Source of the DNA: G963665405 sp963665405
GTDB taxonomy: Bacteria; Chloroflexota; Dehalococcoidia; Lucifugimonadales; G963665405
Direction of reading: 5' to 3'
Assembly (NCBI GenBank): GCA_963665405.2
Contig: CAXXUH010000004.1
Coordinates: 310,001-374,000 of the forward strand
Length of the DNA: 64,000 nt
Positions 23,820 through 32,362 of this stretch are shown here, one piece after another. A program made the translations under genes and the position numbers. Within the stretch, counting starts at the first letter, position 1, and each line of letters starts with the position of its first letter. The notes under the pieces were generated by a model, which searched no databases, had not been told where the DNA came from, and was given only the letters and a program-made list of their open reading frames with translations.

Positions 23820-24701
23820 ATGAGAATGAAGGGGGCAATGATGATTCTAAGGCGTTCGACAATTGCCGCACTATTGAGCGTATCGGTGTTGGCTGTTTTG
23901 CTTTATCTGATAGGTTCAGGCTATTCGGTTTCCGCTGAGGGCGAAGAACCACTGCGCCTGCCGGGCTCGGACGTTATTGAATACGACCACTCAGACAGCT
24001 TTGCCATCCAGGACCCAGTGCGTAGCATTGACCAAGGTGAAAGGGTTGGGGACGCCTGTAAATTCACGACGAGACTTGAGCGTGCGTTCGGCGAACCGGC
24101 CAAGGTCGCGAGAACATTGGCGGTCGATTTCACCACGTGTGAGAAGCTAGTAGAGAAGGGTACGCTCACCCCCGAAGACCTCGAGACAATCATTGAACAT
24201 GATGCTACGGAATCGAGCCCGGCACAGGGATTGAATCCTGGGCGCACCGATACTGAAACTGTCGGAAGCTCTGGGCTGCTAAGCTCAAACATCAACACAG
24301 CAAAATTCAGGACCACCTGGGAGGACCCACCCAACCTTGATGTCAACTGGGTTGAGTCAATGGTCAAATGGCGGAACGATACCGAAAACGATGTGGTCGT
24401 TTATGACTCCGGTAAGTGCAGTTGGTATTGGCTGTGGATTACGGGGTGGACCGATGAGGGAGGGTCTTGTTGGTGGAGCTACGAAGACTCAAATCAGTGG
24501 CTAGTAATGGTAGATACAATTCACGACTTTGACAATACGAGCTTTCCTTGTCCTGATGGTCTCGGTCTCGGTTTCGGCGCAGCAACTAACTACGACCCGA
24601 ACCGAGTAGGTGGAAGCTTATACGGTTCTTGGGGGACCTCCACCACTACTGCGACTGGAGACTGTGCCTATCTATTGGATAGCCGCGACGTGCTCTATTA
24701 G
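23820..24701 (+). CDS. secreted Trp/Cys-rich protein, unknown
   Basis: 293 residues. A signal sequence (about 10-40, LRRSTIAALLSVSVLAVLLYLIGSG) ends near YSVSAEGEEP. An acidic propeptide-like helix region follows (CKFTTRLERAFGEPAKVARTLAVDFTTCEKLVEKGTLTPEDLETIIEH). The C-terminal half is rich in Trp and Cys (KCSWYWLWITGWTDEGGSCWWSYED) with FNTSFPCPDG-like loops and probable disulphides. The same VSAEG junction after the signal peptide appears in the frameshifted gene at 29269. The start could also be the double ATG about 18 bases downstream, where GGGGG precedes it. It is divergent from the XRE regulator. No family is recognised. Confidence 0.65.
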   Translation: MRMKGAMMILRRSTIAALLSVSVLAVLLYLIGSGYSVSAEGEEPLRLPGSDVIEYDHSDSFAIQDPVRSIDQGERVGDACKFTTRLERAFGEPAKVARTLAVDFTTCEKLVEKGTLTPEDLETIIEHDATESSPAQGLNPGRTDTETVGSSGLLSSNINTAKFRTTWEDPPNLDVNWVESMVKWRNDTENDVVVYDSGKCSWYWLWITGWTDEGGSCWWSYEDSNQWLVMVDTIHDFDNTSFPCPDGLGLGFGAATNYDPNRVGGSLYGSWGTSTTTATGDCAYLLDSRDVLY

Positions 24702-24770
24702 TCACGTTGAAGAATTACTCGTGTGACGCTCAGTGATTTCAGAGTTAATATGAAAGCTACCGTAGTCGTC

Positions 24771-24816
24771 CAACTCCCCCTGGTGCCCTCTTGTGACGGG
24801 GACCAGGGGGAGTTGG
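24771..24816 (+). terminator. terminator hairpin after the secreted protein
   Basis: CCAACTCCCCCTGGT (24771-24785) pairs exactly with ACCAGGGGGAGTTGG (24802-24816), and the inner CCC/GGG extends the stem. ATTTGGT follows on the plus strand. Confidence 0.85.
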
Positions 24817-24919
24817 ATTTGGTCGCTTGATTATCCTACACTCGGCATCGGCCTTACGTCAGCAGTCGGAAGGCAAACTGGGCCGCACCCACGGGCAAAC
24901 CACTGAACTACAACCGAGG

Positions 24920-25774
24920 ATGGTGCGAGGGCTGAACTTGCTAAAGTCGCTGTCTAGCCTGGTATTCCTTTTATTGCTGACCGCCTGTAGTGGAAACGCC
25001 GCCACTGAAGTGCCCTCGACAGCCGACGCCGAAACTGTCTCTCCACAAGTAATTCTCGAAAGGGCTTTGGCTTCCACGAAAGAACAACTCTCATACTGCT
25101 TCACATATGAGTACAAAGCTGAAGTATTGAACGCGACACGAAGCCATGACAGCACTGGACAACGGCTCAGGACCCCACAAGAAGGTATAAGGGAAGATAT
25201 CGAGTCAGTCACTTTTGGCAAATATCAGGCACCTAGTCAATTCGAGACGACAGGGAGTACGACCTTCGCAACGGATAATGAAACAATTACAATCAGTCGT
25301 GACGCGATCACTATAGGAGTTACGGTGTACACGAGAATCCCTCCAACGGGAGAGTGGAAGGTGGAAACCCGCGATTCGGTCCCTGAAACTCCCTTAGACA
25401 GAATGCCTATAGATCCGTCACTTCTTAGCAATTTGGCAATCGGGGGAGAAGAACAGCTGGATGGAGTTGATGTGCTCCATCTCGTTGCGTTGGTGCCACC
25501 AGGAATGGATATTGGACTTGCCGACCCTCGACTCGACCGTCGCGTGGAATACTGGATCGGGAAAGACGACCATCTAATCAGGCGGTATGTTTTTACGGCC
25601 ACAGCTCCAGGTGAGGGGGGGTTTACGAGTTCCATGACGCTGTTCGATTTCGGCAAACTCGTTGAAATAAGTGCTCCAGAAGTCCCTTCTAAGGTGATGT
25701 CTAGCAGTAGTCGAAGTTCCTTGTTACCCGGCTCCAAAAACTTAGCGGCTCCGCCAAGACAGTATTTGGCTTGA
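24920..25774 (+). CDS. lipoprotein, LppX/LolA-like fold suspected
   Basis: 284 residues. The signal peptide (VRGLNLLKSLSSLVFLLLLTAC) ends in a clear lipobox, LTAC, with Cys near residue 22. The mature domain has repeating beta-strand pairs with ITIGVTVYTRIPPTGEWKVETRDS, LDGVDVLHLVALVPPG and RRVEYWIGKDDHLIRRYVFTAT, an order resembling the LppX/LprG-type half-barrel that carries lipids. That fold call is by eye and tentative. The ATG at 24920 is the only start that places the lipobox properly. An accessory lspA lies 3.4 kb upstream. The next gene begins 15 bases downstream, so they are likely co-transcribed. Confidence 0.75.
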   Translation: MVRGLNLLKSLSSLVFLLLLTACSGNAATEVPSTADAETVSPQVILERALASTKEQLSYCFTYEYKAEVLNATRSHDSTGQRLRTPQEGIREDIESVTFGKYQAPSQFETTGSTTFATDNETITISRDAITIGVTVYTRIPPTGEWKVETRDSVPETPLDRMPIDPSLLSNLAIGGEEQLDGVDVLHLVALVPPGMDIGLADPRLDRRVEYWIGKDDHLIRRYVFTATAPGEGGFTSSMTLFDFGKLVEISAPEVPSKVMSSSSRSSLLPGSKNLAAPPRQYLA

Positions 25775-25788
25775 GCGGAGGGCATGTC

Positions 25789-26613
25789 ATGTCGTCGTTA
25801 CTTTTTGTGGAGGCTTTCGGGCAACTTCGCAGAGCAGTGAACTCGGAGGGCATAGTTTCAGAGGATGAGGAGGACCTCTACAGCGTCTTCAGAGCCCGTA
25901 GCGAATTGATGGGTTGGTCCGCTAATTCGGCCGGCCGCCCGCCGCTTTGGGACATCAACGAGGCGGAACTGACCACCGGGATCGACGCATACCGGATCGG
26001 AGACGTGCAGGTCGGACTGAACGTTGGTGATCTCGAGCCAACCAGGGAACCGTCGGCACCTGTTCTTGGCTATCGTTATGCGCCGCTTGGGGTACGCCAG
26101 CGTGCTATCGAGCCATCTGTAGCGCTGCCGGCCTTGATCCAGTGTTTCGACGACTCACTCCGGCGCTTTGGGGTCGTCGAATTGTCTGGACTCCAGGTGA
26201 CGGCGAATTTCCTAGAGCCCAGGACACAATCTTACATTGGCGACCTCGTCTCTCAGCTCAATTGGTTCAACACTACCCTGAAGGGGCAAGCGGATGCCCT
26301 CATCTCATTCGACAAGGAGTTTCTCGGAGGTCACTCCGAGGCAGAGTTGGTCGCCAGCCTCCAGCGGAGGAACACCGGGGCGTTCGAGTTCGGACCAGTA
26401 GTAGCCGTGCCTGAGCAGCACTCGATCAAGGTGGGGGTCGAGGCTCCGTTCCGCTTCATCTCCCCTGCGCACTCAGGCCTCGGTGTGTCGGTTTCGCTCC
26501 CTGAGTGGACGGCTAGCGCTGCGGCGTGGGTACTCGCAATGGTCATGGACGCTGCTCGCGGCAGCGCGCCAGATGTACGGAACTTCGCAGTTCGAGTGAC
26601 ACGGGTTAGGTGA
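25789..26613 (+). CDS. hypothetical cytosolic protein at the edge of a recombination junction
   Basis: 274 residues, no signal peptide. Segments include LFVEAFGQLRRAVNSEGIVSEDEEDLYSVFRAR, LGYRYAPLGVRQRAIEPSVALPAL and SIKVGVEAPFRFISPAHSGLGVSVSLPEW. It looks like a soluble alpha/beta protein. The ATG at 25789 has GGAGGGCATGTC upstream; a TTG at 25771 overlaps the preceding stop. Its stop codon lies exactly where homology to the helicase gene starts (about 26615), so the true C-terminus may have been replaced by the junction. No family is recognised. Confidence 0.58.
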   Translation: MSSLLFVEAFGQLRRAVNSEGIVSEDEEDLYSVFRARSELMGWSANSAGRPPLWDINEAELTTGIDAYRIGDVQVGLNVGDLEPTREPSAPVLGYRYAPLGVRQRAIEPSVALPALIQCFDDSLRRFGVVELSGLQVTANFLEPRTQSYIGDLVSQLNWFNTTLKGQADALISFDKEFLGGHSEAELVASLQRRNTGAFEFGPVVAVPEQHSIKVGVEAPFRFISPAHSGLGVSVSLPEWTASAAAWVLAMVMDAARGSAPDVRNFAVRVTRVR

Positions 26614-26614
26614 C

Positions 26615-27590
26615 GGCAAGCCCGACGACGACTCGACGGAGGATGGCAGGTACAGCCGCAGGAAGAAGTACCGCAAGGTGGTCAGGGAGCGGCCGGGCCT
26701 GGTGCCCTCCGCCCTCTTCCACATCATAGGGAACACGGTGTTCCTCAGACTGGCGGACGTGGCCTCCGGCCTGCCCCCATACGAGGAGCAGATTCTCCTC
26801 TCTTCGATGGACTCGGTGGCGGACGCGACGGGCTACTCCCAGCGCAGCGCCTACAACACCGTGTTCGAGGAGCTGAAGAAAGAGCTGGCGGAGGCTCTCA
26901 AGGCTGGCTCCAAGCGGCTGCTGGCGACCTACCTCCAGACCCTTCTGGCCTTACCCGGACGGCTGCACCAAGGGGGAGACGGTCTTCGACCCCAGGAGCG
27001 GCAACGTCATCGTCCAGGTTCCCCCTCTGCATGAGGACAAGCTCTACCCCAAGGAAAAGGCCCTCATCGACCTGGTGGCGGCGGAGAGGATGGCGGGACG
27101 CAGGGTGCTGGTCTACGCGACGCACACGGGCACACGGGACATCACCGAGCGGATGGACGACATCCTCACCCGGCACGGGTTCCGCGTGGCGGTGATGAAG
27201 GCCGACGCCGTTGCTCCCGAACGCCGAGAGGCGTGGGTCGCGGACAGGGTGAAGCAGGGCATCGACGTGATGATATGCCACCCGAGCTTGGTGCAGACGG
27301 GGTTGGACTTGATCGACTTCCCAACGCTGATCTGGCACGAAACTGATTACAGCGTCTACGTCATGCGGCAGGCGTCGCGGCGGTCGTGGCGCATCGGGCA
27401 GACCCGCCCGGTGGAAGTGGCGTTCATGGCCTACAGGGGCACCCTTCGGCCTAACGCGCTCAGCTGGTGGCCAAGAAGCTCCTGAGCTGGCTCTAGCTAC
27501 GGAGAGGAGCTGCCCGAGGACGGCTGGCGGTGTTTGGTGACGATGAGGACGACCTAATGCTGGCCCTAGGAGGAGGCGGCGAAGATCGTG
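26615..27590 (+). pseudogene. decayed copy of the SNF2-type helicase (internal and C-terminal part)
   Basis: This stretch aligns with 19074-20040 of the intact helicase at roughly 85-90% by eye, starting at GGCAAGCC-GACGACGACTCG. The N-terminal half is absent. One extra T near 26950 breaks the frame, and further indels follow near 27450-27590, giving two separate open pieces (26678-27034 and 27075-27485). An unusually well-kept segment around 27292-27390 differs from the intact gene at only one or two positions, which hints at gene conversion. It ends where the transposase fragment begins. It is probably the remains of a second, related element. Confidence 0.85.
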
Positions 27591-27596
27591 AATGGA

Positions 27597-28007
27597 GAGG
27601 GCGGCCCCTTGAGCATTGTGGTTGCGGGAGCAAACGTGCACGATGCCAAGCTGTTGGAGGCGACCCTGGACGCCATTGTGGTGGAACGACCACAGCCCAC
27701 TGAGGAGGAACCCCAACACCTGTGTCTGGACAAAGGGTATGACAATCCTTCAGGCCGTGGCGCTGCCGCCAGACACGGCTATAGGGAGCACATCCGACGC
27801 ATCGGTGAGGAGAAGCTGGACGCCTCTGGCGACAAGCGGTATCCGGCGCGCCGGTGGGTTGTGGAACGGACGCTGGCATGGCTCTCCAAGTGCCGTGCGG
27901 TCCTGGTCCGATACGACAAGAAGGTGGCCAACTACCTCGGAGTGTTACAGCTCGCATGTGCGCTCCTGTGGTTCCGCCGACAGTGGCGTCTGGCCATTTT
28001 GAGATAG
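27597..28007 (+). pseudogene. truncated IS5-family transposase (C-terminal part)
   Basis: About 135 residues: LSIVVAGANVHDAKLLEATLDAIVV, then LCLDKGYDN with the second catalytic Asp, and RYPARRWVVERTLAWLSKCRAVLVRYDKK with the catalytic Glu region. This is the C-terminal half of an IS5/IS4-type DDE transposase. The N-terminal part with the first Asp is missing, and the left boundary abuts the helicase pseudogene, so the insertion is itself truncated. No inverted repeats were identified. It cannot transpose by itself. Confidence 0.82.
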
Positions 28008-28134
28008 TTACTAAGTGCGATTGCCCTGTGCTGGCTGACCCTGGCTGACCAACGCCTAGGGCGCAGCCTTGACAGTTGATGGCACAATGGAAAGGCAAAT
28101 AGCTTGGGAAAAAATCATAAAAGGAGGGAACCGC

Positions 28135-28749
28135 ATGAACAAGCAGATTCGTACGCTAGGCTTATTGGTCTTCGTAGTGATTGGCTTGATGGCCTTCTCC
28201 GGGAGTGCGCTTGCAGCGGGCCCACCACCCGACGATCTTGTTGTAGTAGAGGAGTTGATAAGGAACTTGGAGGATTCAGCGGACCCGTACGCAGAGTACT
28301 CCCAGTTGTCTCCCGAGGAAAGAGCGGCAGTCGACAGGTACCTCAAGGTGGCGTCGATCGAGCGGGAGGACACATCGCCGAGTACGTTGGCGACGAGTGC
28401 GTCGAGTGGGTGTGGAACAAACTCATACAGTGTTAGAGGCGAGAACATATGGGGGCAGACTTTATGGAAGTTTAGCACCCAGACTCAATGGTGTTGGAAC
28501 GGGACAGAGATCACAAACGATCCTCACTTCACTACGGATGGTGATGTTTACGCTCCCTTCTGGTCATATGAAGGGACCACGTACGAGAGAGAGACGGGTG
28601 GGCAAGGTGACTGGGTCCACATTGATTCGGCAGAAGGCGAATTCAAGTTATGCTTCGGTCCATGGGGCATTGGGTGCGTTCAGCACCAATACCCAGACAT
28701 ACATAAACGCCAGTATGGAGATGGCCAAAGCCAGGCGTGGGGCTCTTAG
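28135..28749 (+). CDS. small secreted protein, Trp/Cys pattern
   Basis: 204 residues. The signal peptide (MNKQIRTLGLLVFVVIGLMAFSGSALA) has a clean AxA cut site. A helical acidic segment follows (DDLVVVEELIRNLEDSADPYAEYSQLSPEERAAVDRYL), then a Cys/Trp domain: SSGCGTNSYSV, WKFSTQTQWCWNGTEIT, FKLCFGPWGIGCVQHQYP. Cys are in positions suited to two disulphides. AAAAGGAGGGAACCGC before the ATG is an ideal ribosome site. The next small membrane protein starts 9 bases after the stop. The pattern WCWNG occurs in uncharacterised exported proteins of Gram-positive-type bacteria; function unknown. Confidence 0.75.
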   Translation: MNKQIRTLGLLVFVVIGLMAFSGSALAAGPPPDDLVVVEELIRNLEDSADPYAEYSQLSPEERAAVDRYLKVASIEREDTSPSTLATSASSGCGTNSYSVRGENIWGQTLWKFSTQTQWCWNGTEITNDPHFTTDGDVYAPFWSYEGTTYERETGGQGDWVHIDSAEGEFKLCFGPWGIGCVQHQYPDIHKRQYGDGQSQAWGS

Positions 28750-28758
28750 GATTAAGCA

Positions 28759-28995
28759 ATGGCCGCATGGGTTTGGCTTCTCATGATGACACCGCCTTCT
28801 GCAATACTGCTAATCGTAGGGATTACGGTGTTGAGAAGAAAGTACGGGGGAGTACGTCACGTGCTCGGTATCGTAGCGGTTGTGGCGGGAGTGCTCTTGG
28901 CGGTAACGACTATTGCGGTTCTGCCTGCCATTAGTACAAGTACAACTACCACACTAGAGGAGCCGCCTCCTACGGTAATTCCAAGAGGAGGATAG
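28759..28995 (+). CDS. small two-helix membrane protein
   Basis: 78 residues with two hydrophobic helices (about 3-24, WVWLLMMTPPSAILLIVGITVL, and 34-56, LGIVAVVAGVLLAVTTIAVLP) joined by RRKYGGVRH, then a Thr/Pro tail (STTTTLEEPPPTVIP). It starts 9 bases behind the secreted protein gene and ends just before a strong terminator, so the two form a small operon. It could be an immunity or anchor partner of the secreted protein (inference only). Confidence 0.62.
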   Translation: MAAWVWLLMMTPPSAILLIVGITVLRRKYGGVRHVLGIVAVVAGVLLAVTTIAVLPAISTSTTTTLEEPPPTVIPRGG

Positions 28996-29008
28996 AATTC
29001 AAGCCATG

Positions 29009-29048
29009 GCGAAGGGGCCACAGGGTGCAATCCCTGTGGCCCCTTCGC
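29009..29048 (+). terminator. perfect 17-bp terminator hairpin
   Basis: GCGAAGGGGCCACAGGG (29009-29025) pairs exactly with 29032-29048 around TGCAAT, followed by TTTGCT. It ends the two-gene secreted/membrane operon. Confidence 0.88.
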
Positions 29049-29268
29049 TTTGCTCGTTTGCTGGCCCGTCTTGGCGATTTCGGTTGGGACCTCAGGAAAT
29101 GAACCTCTCAGCAGCTACTCTGTCCACGAGTACCGCAGTTTTTTGTGTCTATTAGAAACCACGGGAGCTCTTACACACTTAAGGTTACGCTACCGGGTGG
29201 GCGCAGTCCATTGACAAGCCGGTTTCTATAGGCGAGAATAGGGTGCACCCGCAAGAAGGAGGCGGACG

Positions 29269-29789
29269 ATGCTAAGACTCAAAGCCATTGGCGTGCTGGT
29301 CATGGTCGCGGCGGCGTTCCTCTTTGGGTGAGTGCAGAGGGGCCTGACTCAGTAGAACCTGAGGATGAGCCCACGAGAGTTGTCACACACACCGTCGAAG
29401 ACGGGCAAGCAAGCTCTGTGGTCTGGACTTGCTATATCGATTTAGACCACCCGCACTACTCACACCACGCGTATCCGGAAGCGGACAAGATCAACGTGGA
29501 AGGCGAAGTCAACTGCGACCAACTCATGAACGTCATTAGCGTTCGCATGACGTTGTGGAAGCAGAGTTGCTTTTGGATTTTCTGCTCATGGGACAAAATC
29601 GGCGACTCCGGGTGGAAAATCTACCCCGAGACCATCTATGCAGAAGTGAGCGCTGACGGGCCGTGTACTCCCAACACCACGTCGAAATACTACGGTAGGC
29701 TCAACGCCGAGTTGACGTGGCCGAATGGGGACACCACGTACGGCTACAACGTCAGTCCCACCCTTGAAGTCCTCTGTACCTATCAGTAG
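29269..29789 (+). CDS. secreted Cys/Trp protein with a frameshift behind the signal peptide
   Basis: A perfect ribosome site (AGAAGGAGGCGGACG) precedes ATG 29269, which encodes the signal peptide MLRLKAIGVLVMVAAAFLFG and then stops at TGA. Shifting back one base gives GTG AGT GCA GAG (VSAEG...), and the frame stays open to 29789. The mature part has WTCYIDLDHPHYSHHAYPEADKI, WKQSCFWIFCSWDKIGDSGW, DGPCTPNTTSKYYG and VLCTYQ, six Cys in all. The intact gene at 23820 has the same SVSAEG after its signal peptide, so the two pieces clearly belong together. No good slippery site is visible; a one-base mutation or sequencing error is likeliest. About 150 mature residues; function unknown. Confidence 0.7.
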
Positions 29790-29857
29790 TGCCAGCGGTC
29801 GGTCTTAACCTCGCGGCTCCAGTTTAATCGCTGGGGCCGTTTGACGTAGGAAACATA

Positions 29858-30166
29858 ATGGATACAGCACTGTTGATGTTGGCAATCGTCCTCAGTTGCA
29901 TAGCCCTCTCTGTAGCCATCTACCTGTGGCTGACCAAACATAGCCCATCGCCTCGTCGTGTCGTCACCAAAGAGATACGCGAAGATATGCTGGTGACCGT
30001 TGGACCGGAAACGAGGGAGTCGCTAGTGATAAACGGCTTTCTTACCTACCGCAAGGTCGAGGGGTTCGAATACGAGGAAGGATACGTGTACAGATTGAGG
30101 GTAGTCATGAAGAAAGGACAGTACCGGCTGGTCGAGGTCGTCAGCAAAGAGCCTATGGTAGAATAA
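29858..30166 (+). CDS. membrane-anchored DUF4377-domain protein
   Basis: 102 residues. An N-terminal hydrophobic anchor (about 4-25, ALLMLAIVLSCIALSVAIYLWL) is followed by a short linker. Then comes ETRESLVINGFLTYRKVEGFEYEEGYVYRLRVVMKKGQYRLVEVVSKEPM, which matches the DUF4377 pattern (IEGFxYExGYxYxLxV ... YxLVEVxSK). DUF4377 proteins are exported and often encoded with heat-shock or protease-inhibitor-like genes; their role is not established. Usual members carry more than one copy or a second domain; this is minimal. It lies 68 bases behind the frameshifted secreted protein gene. Confidence 0.72.
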   Translation: MDTALLMLAIVLSCIALSVAIYLWLTKHSPSPRRVVTKEIREDMLVTVGPETRESLVINGFLTYRKVEGFEYEEGYVYRLRVVMKKGQYRLVEVVSKEPMVE

Positions 30167-30181
30167 TCACGAGCGAGACAG

Positions 30182-30295
30182 CCAGCAAAGATCTACGTGA
30201 TGAACGCGGACGGCTCCGGCCAGACCCGCTTGACCGATAACTCGGCTACGGACGGCAACCCAAGCTGGTCGATCAATAAGGCAGCGGGACCCTGA
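30182..30295 (+). pseudogene. fragment of a TolB/PD40 beta-propeller gene
   Basis: In frame it reads KIYVMNADGSGQTRLTDN, then SATDGNPSWSINKAAGP and a stop, an unmistakable PD40/TolB repeat blade. Nothing upstream continues it, so this is a 38-codon scrap left by recombination. Confidence 0.8.
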
Positions 30296-30518
30296 AGCGT
30301 CACGTCCTCCGCCCGCAGGTAATGTCCGCAGGTTCGCCCAGCCCGGGAGGGGGATGATTCCCGGGGAACAGGACGCGACACAACCTCATTCTCCACCTTG
30401 GGTGGCAAGATGCTATTGCTCGTGGGCCGGCGGGGAACACACCCCCTACCAGCTACAACGCAACCTCCCACCGAAAAGTTCGTAGTACAGTCTCCGCAGG
30501 CCCACGAAGTGGTACTAG

Positions 30519-30737
30519 GTGTATGAGGACGGTCCCACCAACAGGGCGCGTGTCCACAGGGCGACGTGCAACCGCTGCAACGATGGCAAGGGAGTGAAGG
30601 GCTCGCGTCTTCCCGACAATCGGTGGCACGGCCCATTCGGAACAGAACAGGAAGCCATTGACCGCGCCCTGAGCACAGGCCGTCTGGACGCCAGGGGGTG
30701 CTGGTTCTGTCTTCGAGGCATGGGAAGTCTTCGATAG
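30519..30737 (+). CDS. small Cys-rich protein
   Basis: 72 residues from a GTG start: HRATCNRCNDGKGV near 13-26, then WHGPFGTEQEAIDRALSTGR and ARGCWFCLRG. Two CxxC pairs separated by a WxGPF/helix segment resemble small uncharacterised zinc-ribbon proteins (HRxxCxxC ... WxGPF ... CxxC). No ribosome site is evident, so expression is uncertain. It lies alone in a region of gene scraps. Confidence 0.5.
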   Translation: MYEDGPTNRARVHRATCNRCNDGKGVKGSRLPDNRWHGPFGTEQEAIDRALSTGRLDARGCWFCLRGMGSLR

Positions 30738-31184
30738 CGGCCCAGCCCATCATCACGCCGCCGGATTCCACTTGCCCCTATAGGGGCGCAACGAAGATAA
30801 TGGGGCCTGGTGTTGGGGCGTAGTGGCAGAGTTGAGGATGGCGGGCTGCGCCGGTCTTGCCTTACAAAGAACGAGCCTCCAACCCAGGTGGGCCGGAGGC
30901 TCGTGGGGCTAGGCCGGGGGGTTCTCGACCTGCTCCTTATATCAGGACCTCCCAGCGGAAAGTTCGCAATTCGGTACGTGCAGGCCCACTCGAAGAGGCT
31001 CGAACTCCCCGTAAGGATCGCTGCGCCAGGGCTCACAGGCCGCCTAGCCACAACTCGAAGAGGGTTCTGTCTACCGTCCACTTTGGCCCACTCAAAGGGA
31101 CGATTTCCCACTCACCCTCCCGTCCGGCATTCTAGTCCTCGGGGTTGAGGACTGGGTCCATCGCATCGCGGCGGAGGTGGCCGC
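30738..31184. other. gene-free stretch with a hairpin
   Basis: Upstream of the tyrosine recombinase. No credible gene. ACGAGCCTCC (30871-30880) pairs with GGAGGCTCGT (30895-30904) over a 14-base loop that can pair further (CCC/GGG). Related CCACTCGAAGAGG, CAACTCGAAGAGGG and CCCACTCAAAGGG strings lie at about 30987, 31051 and 31087. These could be recombinase arm sites, but no crossover core can be defined. Confidence 0.4.
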
Positions 31185-31808
31185 ATGACCACCTCCCAAA
31201 ATGCCCACGCAACAAGTTCGCCTCGGCTCCGCGCACTCACCCTGGCCAGGAACCAGGTCTCGAAACAGCTCAGCCGCCGTCTGCCCTACTACCTGACCCC
31301 TGACGAGGTCCACAGGCTCATCGAAGCAGCAGACACCGAGAGAGATCGTCTCCTGATGCGGGTGCTATGGGAGACCGGGGTCAGGATCTCAGAGGCCATT
31401 GCAGTAAAGCTGGCCGATGTCGGCAGAGGAGGCATCCGCGTTCTGGGCAAAGGTAGAGTAGAACGCGTGGTGTTCGTCCAGGAGGGGTTAGTCGCCGCGA
31501 TACTGTTCTTTGCCCAGGAGAGGGGTCTGGGACGCGATGATCACCTGTTCGCATCACGGCGTGGCGGGCATATCACCAAGCAAAGGGCCGATCAGGTCAT
31601 CCGTCGAGCGGCCGGTCGAGCCGGGCTCGAGAGGAACGTCCACGCTCATCTCTTCCGCCACGGCTACGCGATCAACTTCTTGAACTGCGGCGGCCGACTC
31701 GATGCCCTCCAGGAGCAGCTCGGCCACCGGGACATCAACACCACGCGTATCTACCTGCGTCTCACGAGCGAGGACGTGATGCGAGAGGTGGCCAAGATAC
31801 AGTTCTAG
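31185..31808 (+). CDS. tyrosine recombinase, catalytic domain only
   Basis: 207 residues. The catalytic residues are all present: Arg in LWETGVRISEAI (about 67), Lys in VLGKGRVERVV, HLFRHG (His and Arg), LGHRDINTT (His) and the nucleophile Tyr in RIYLRLTSEDV. The N-terminal core-binding (SAM-like) domain of XerC/D or phage integrases is missing; only about 38 residues precede LTPDEVHRLI. The ATG at 31185 has GCGGAGGTGGCCGC upstream. Minimal recombinases of this type occur on mobile elements and integron-like islands. It may be the integrase for this region, though it lies 11 kb from the element backbone. Confidence 0.88.
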   Translation: MTTSQNAHATSSPRLRALTLARNQVSKQLSRRLPYYLTPDEVHRLIEAADTERDRLLMRVLWETGVRISEAIAVKLADVGRGGIRVLGKGRVERVVFVQEGLVAAILFFAQERGLGRDDHLFASRRGGHITKQRADQVIRRAAGRAGLERNVHAHLFRHGYAINFLNCGGRLDALQEQLGHRDINTTRIYLRLTSEDVMREVAKIQF

Positions 31809-32121
31809 TTGCTCATCCTGGCCTTTTGGAAAGGAGACTATTCCCGAATTGCCCACTTGGGCAGCATCGCAGCCATGTTCGAGCGCTCGCCATCATCAGA
31901 CGCGTCGTGCCGAAGATCATCACTGCCCGCATCCCGAAGATCCGAGGAGTCCCGCGACTAGTGCTTAGTCGCAGACATGCTCGAACGTATTTTGTCCCAC
32001 CCGCCCGCCCGTGGGAGTTTAGCTCGGGGGACACCCCCGAACCCCCGCGAACGGGGCGAAGCCCCCTTGGAACCCCCAGAGGGGCCAGTGCAAATAGCGC
32101 CGTTCTTGGTACTAAGAATGG
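31809..32121. other. gene-free stretch with GC-rich repeats
   Basis: No gene is supported. Around 32027-32095 there is a chain of C/G-rich repeats (GGGGGACACCCCC, GAACCCCCGCGAAC, GGGGCGAAGCCCCC) resembling dispersed intergenic palindromes. Confidence 0.4.
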
Positions 32122-32334
32122 GTGAGTCCGAATGACCAGCTGTTTCCGCAGCCAAGCACTAGTGGCGTCCCGATCCGAGACGCTGAGCGATGCGGTGCCC
32201 AGGACGATCTCGTTCGTCGTCTACGCAAGCGCTTCAAGGCTCGCTTCGACGAAGAGGGCATAGAGATTCCCTCGCCTCACGTCAAGGTCTACTTCACAGA
32301 GGGCGCGTCGCGAGAGCAGGCGCCGGTCGCGTAG
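32122..32334 (+). pseudogene. C-terminal scrap of an MscS-type mechanosensitive channel
   Basis: The last ~45 codons read DDLVRRLRKRFKARFDEEGI, then EIPSPHVKVYF, the conserved C-terminal beta-barrel end of small-conductance mechanosensitive channels. The preceding ~28 codons are unrelated, and the membrane part is absent. It ends 28 bases before the convergent hydrolase gene. Confidence 0.7.
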
Positions 32335-32362
32335 GAGGACCGGCGAGCCGGACCCTCGCACG

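Noticed and set aside
29310..29332. Programmed -1 frameshifting in the secreted-protein gene
   Set aside because: The local sequence CTC TTT GGG TGA does not form an X-XXY-YYZ heptamer; mutation or read error is more likely.
30871..30904. Hairpin considered as an integron attC site
   Set aside because: No conserved R/L core boxes (GTTRRRY) and the nearby recombinase lacks the integron-integrase insertion.
30960..31080. TTCGAGCC-like strings considered as a tRNA
   Set aside because: No cloverleaf with acceptor, anticodon and T arms can be folded on either strand.
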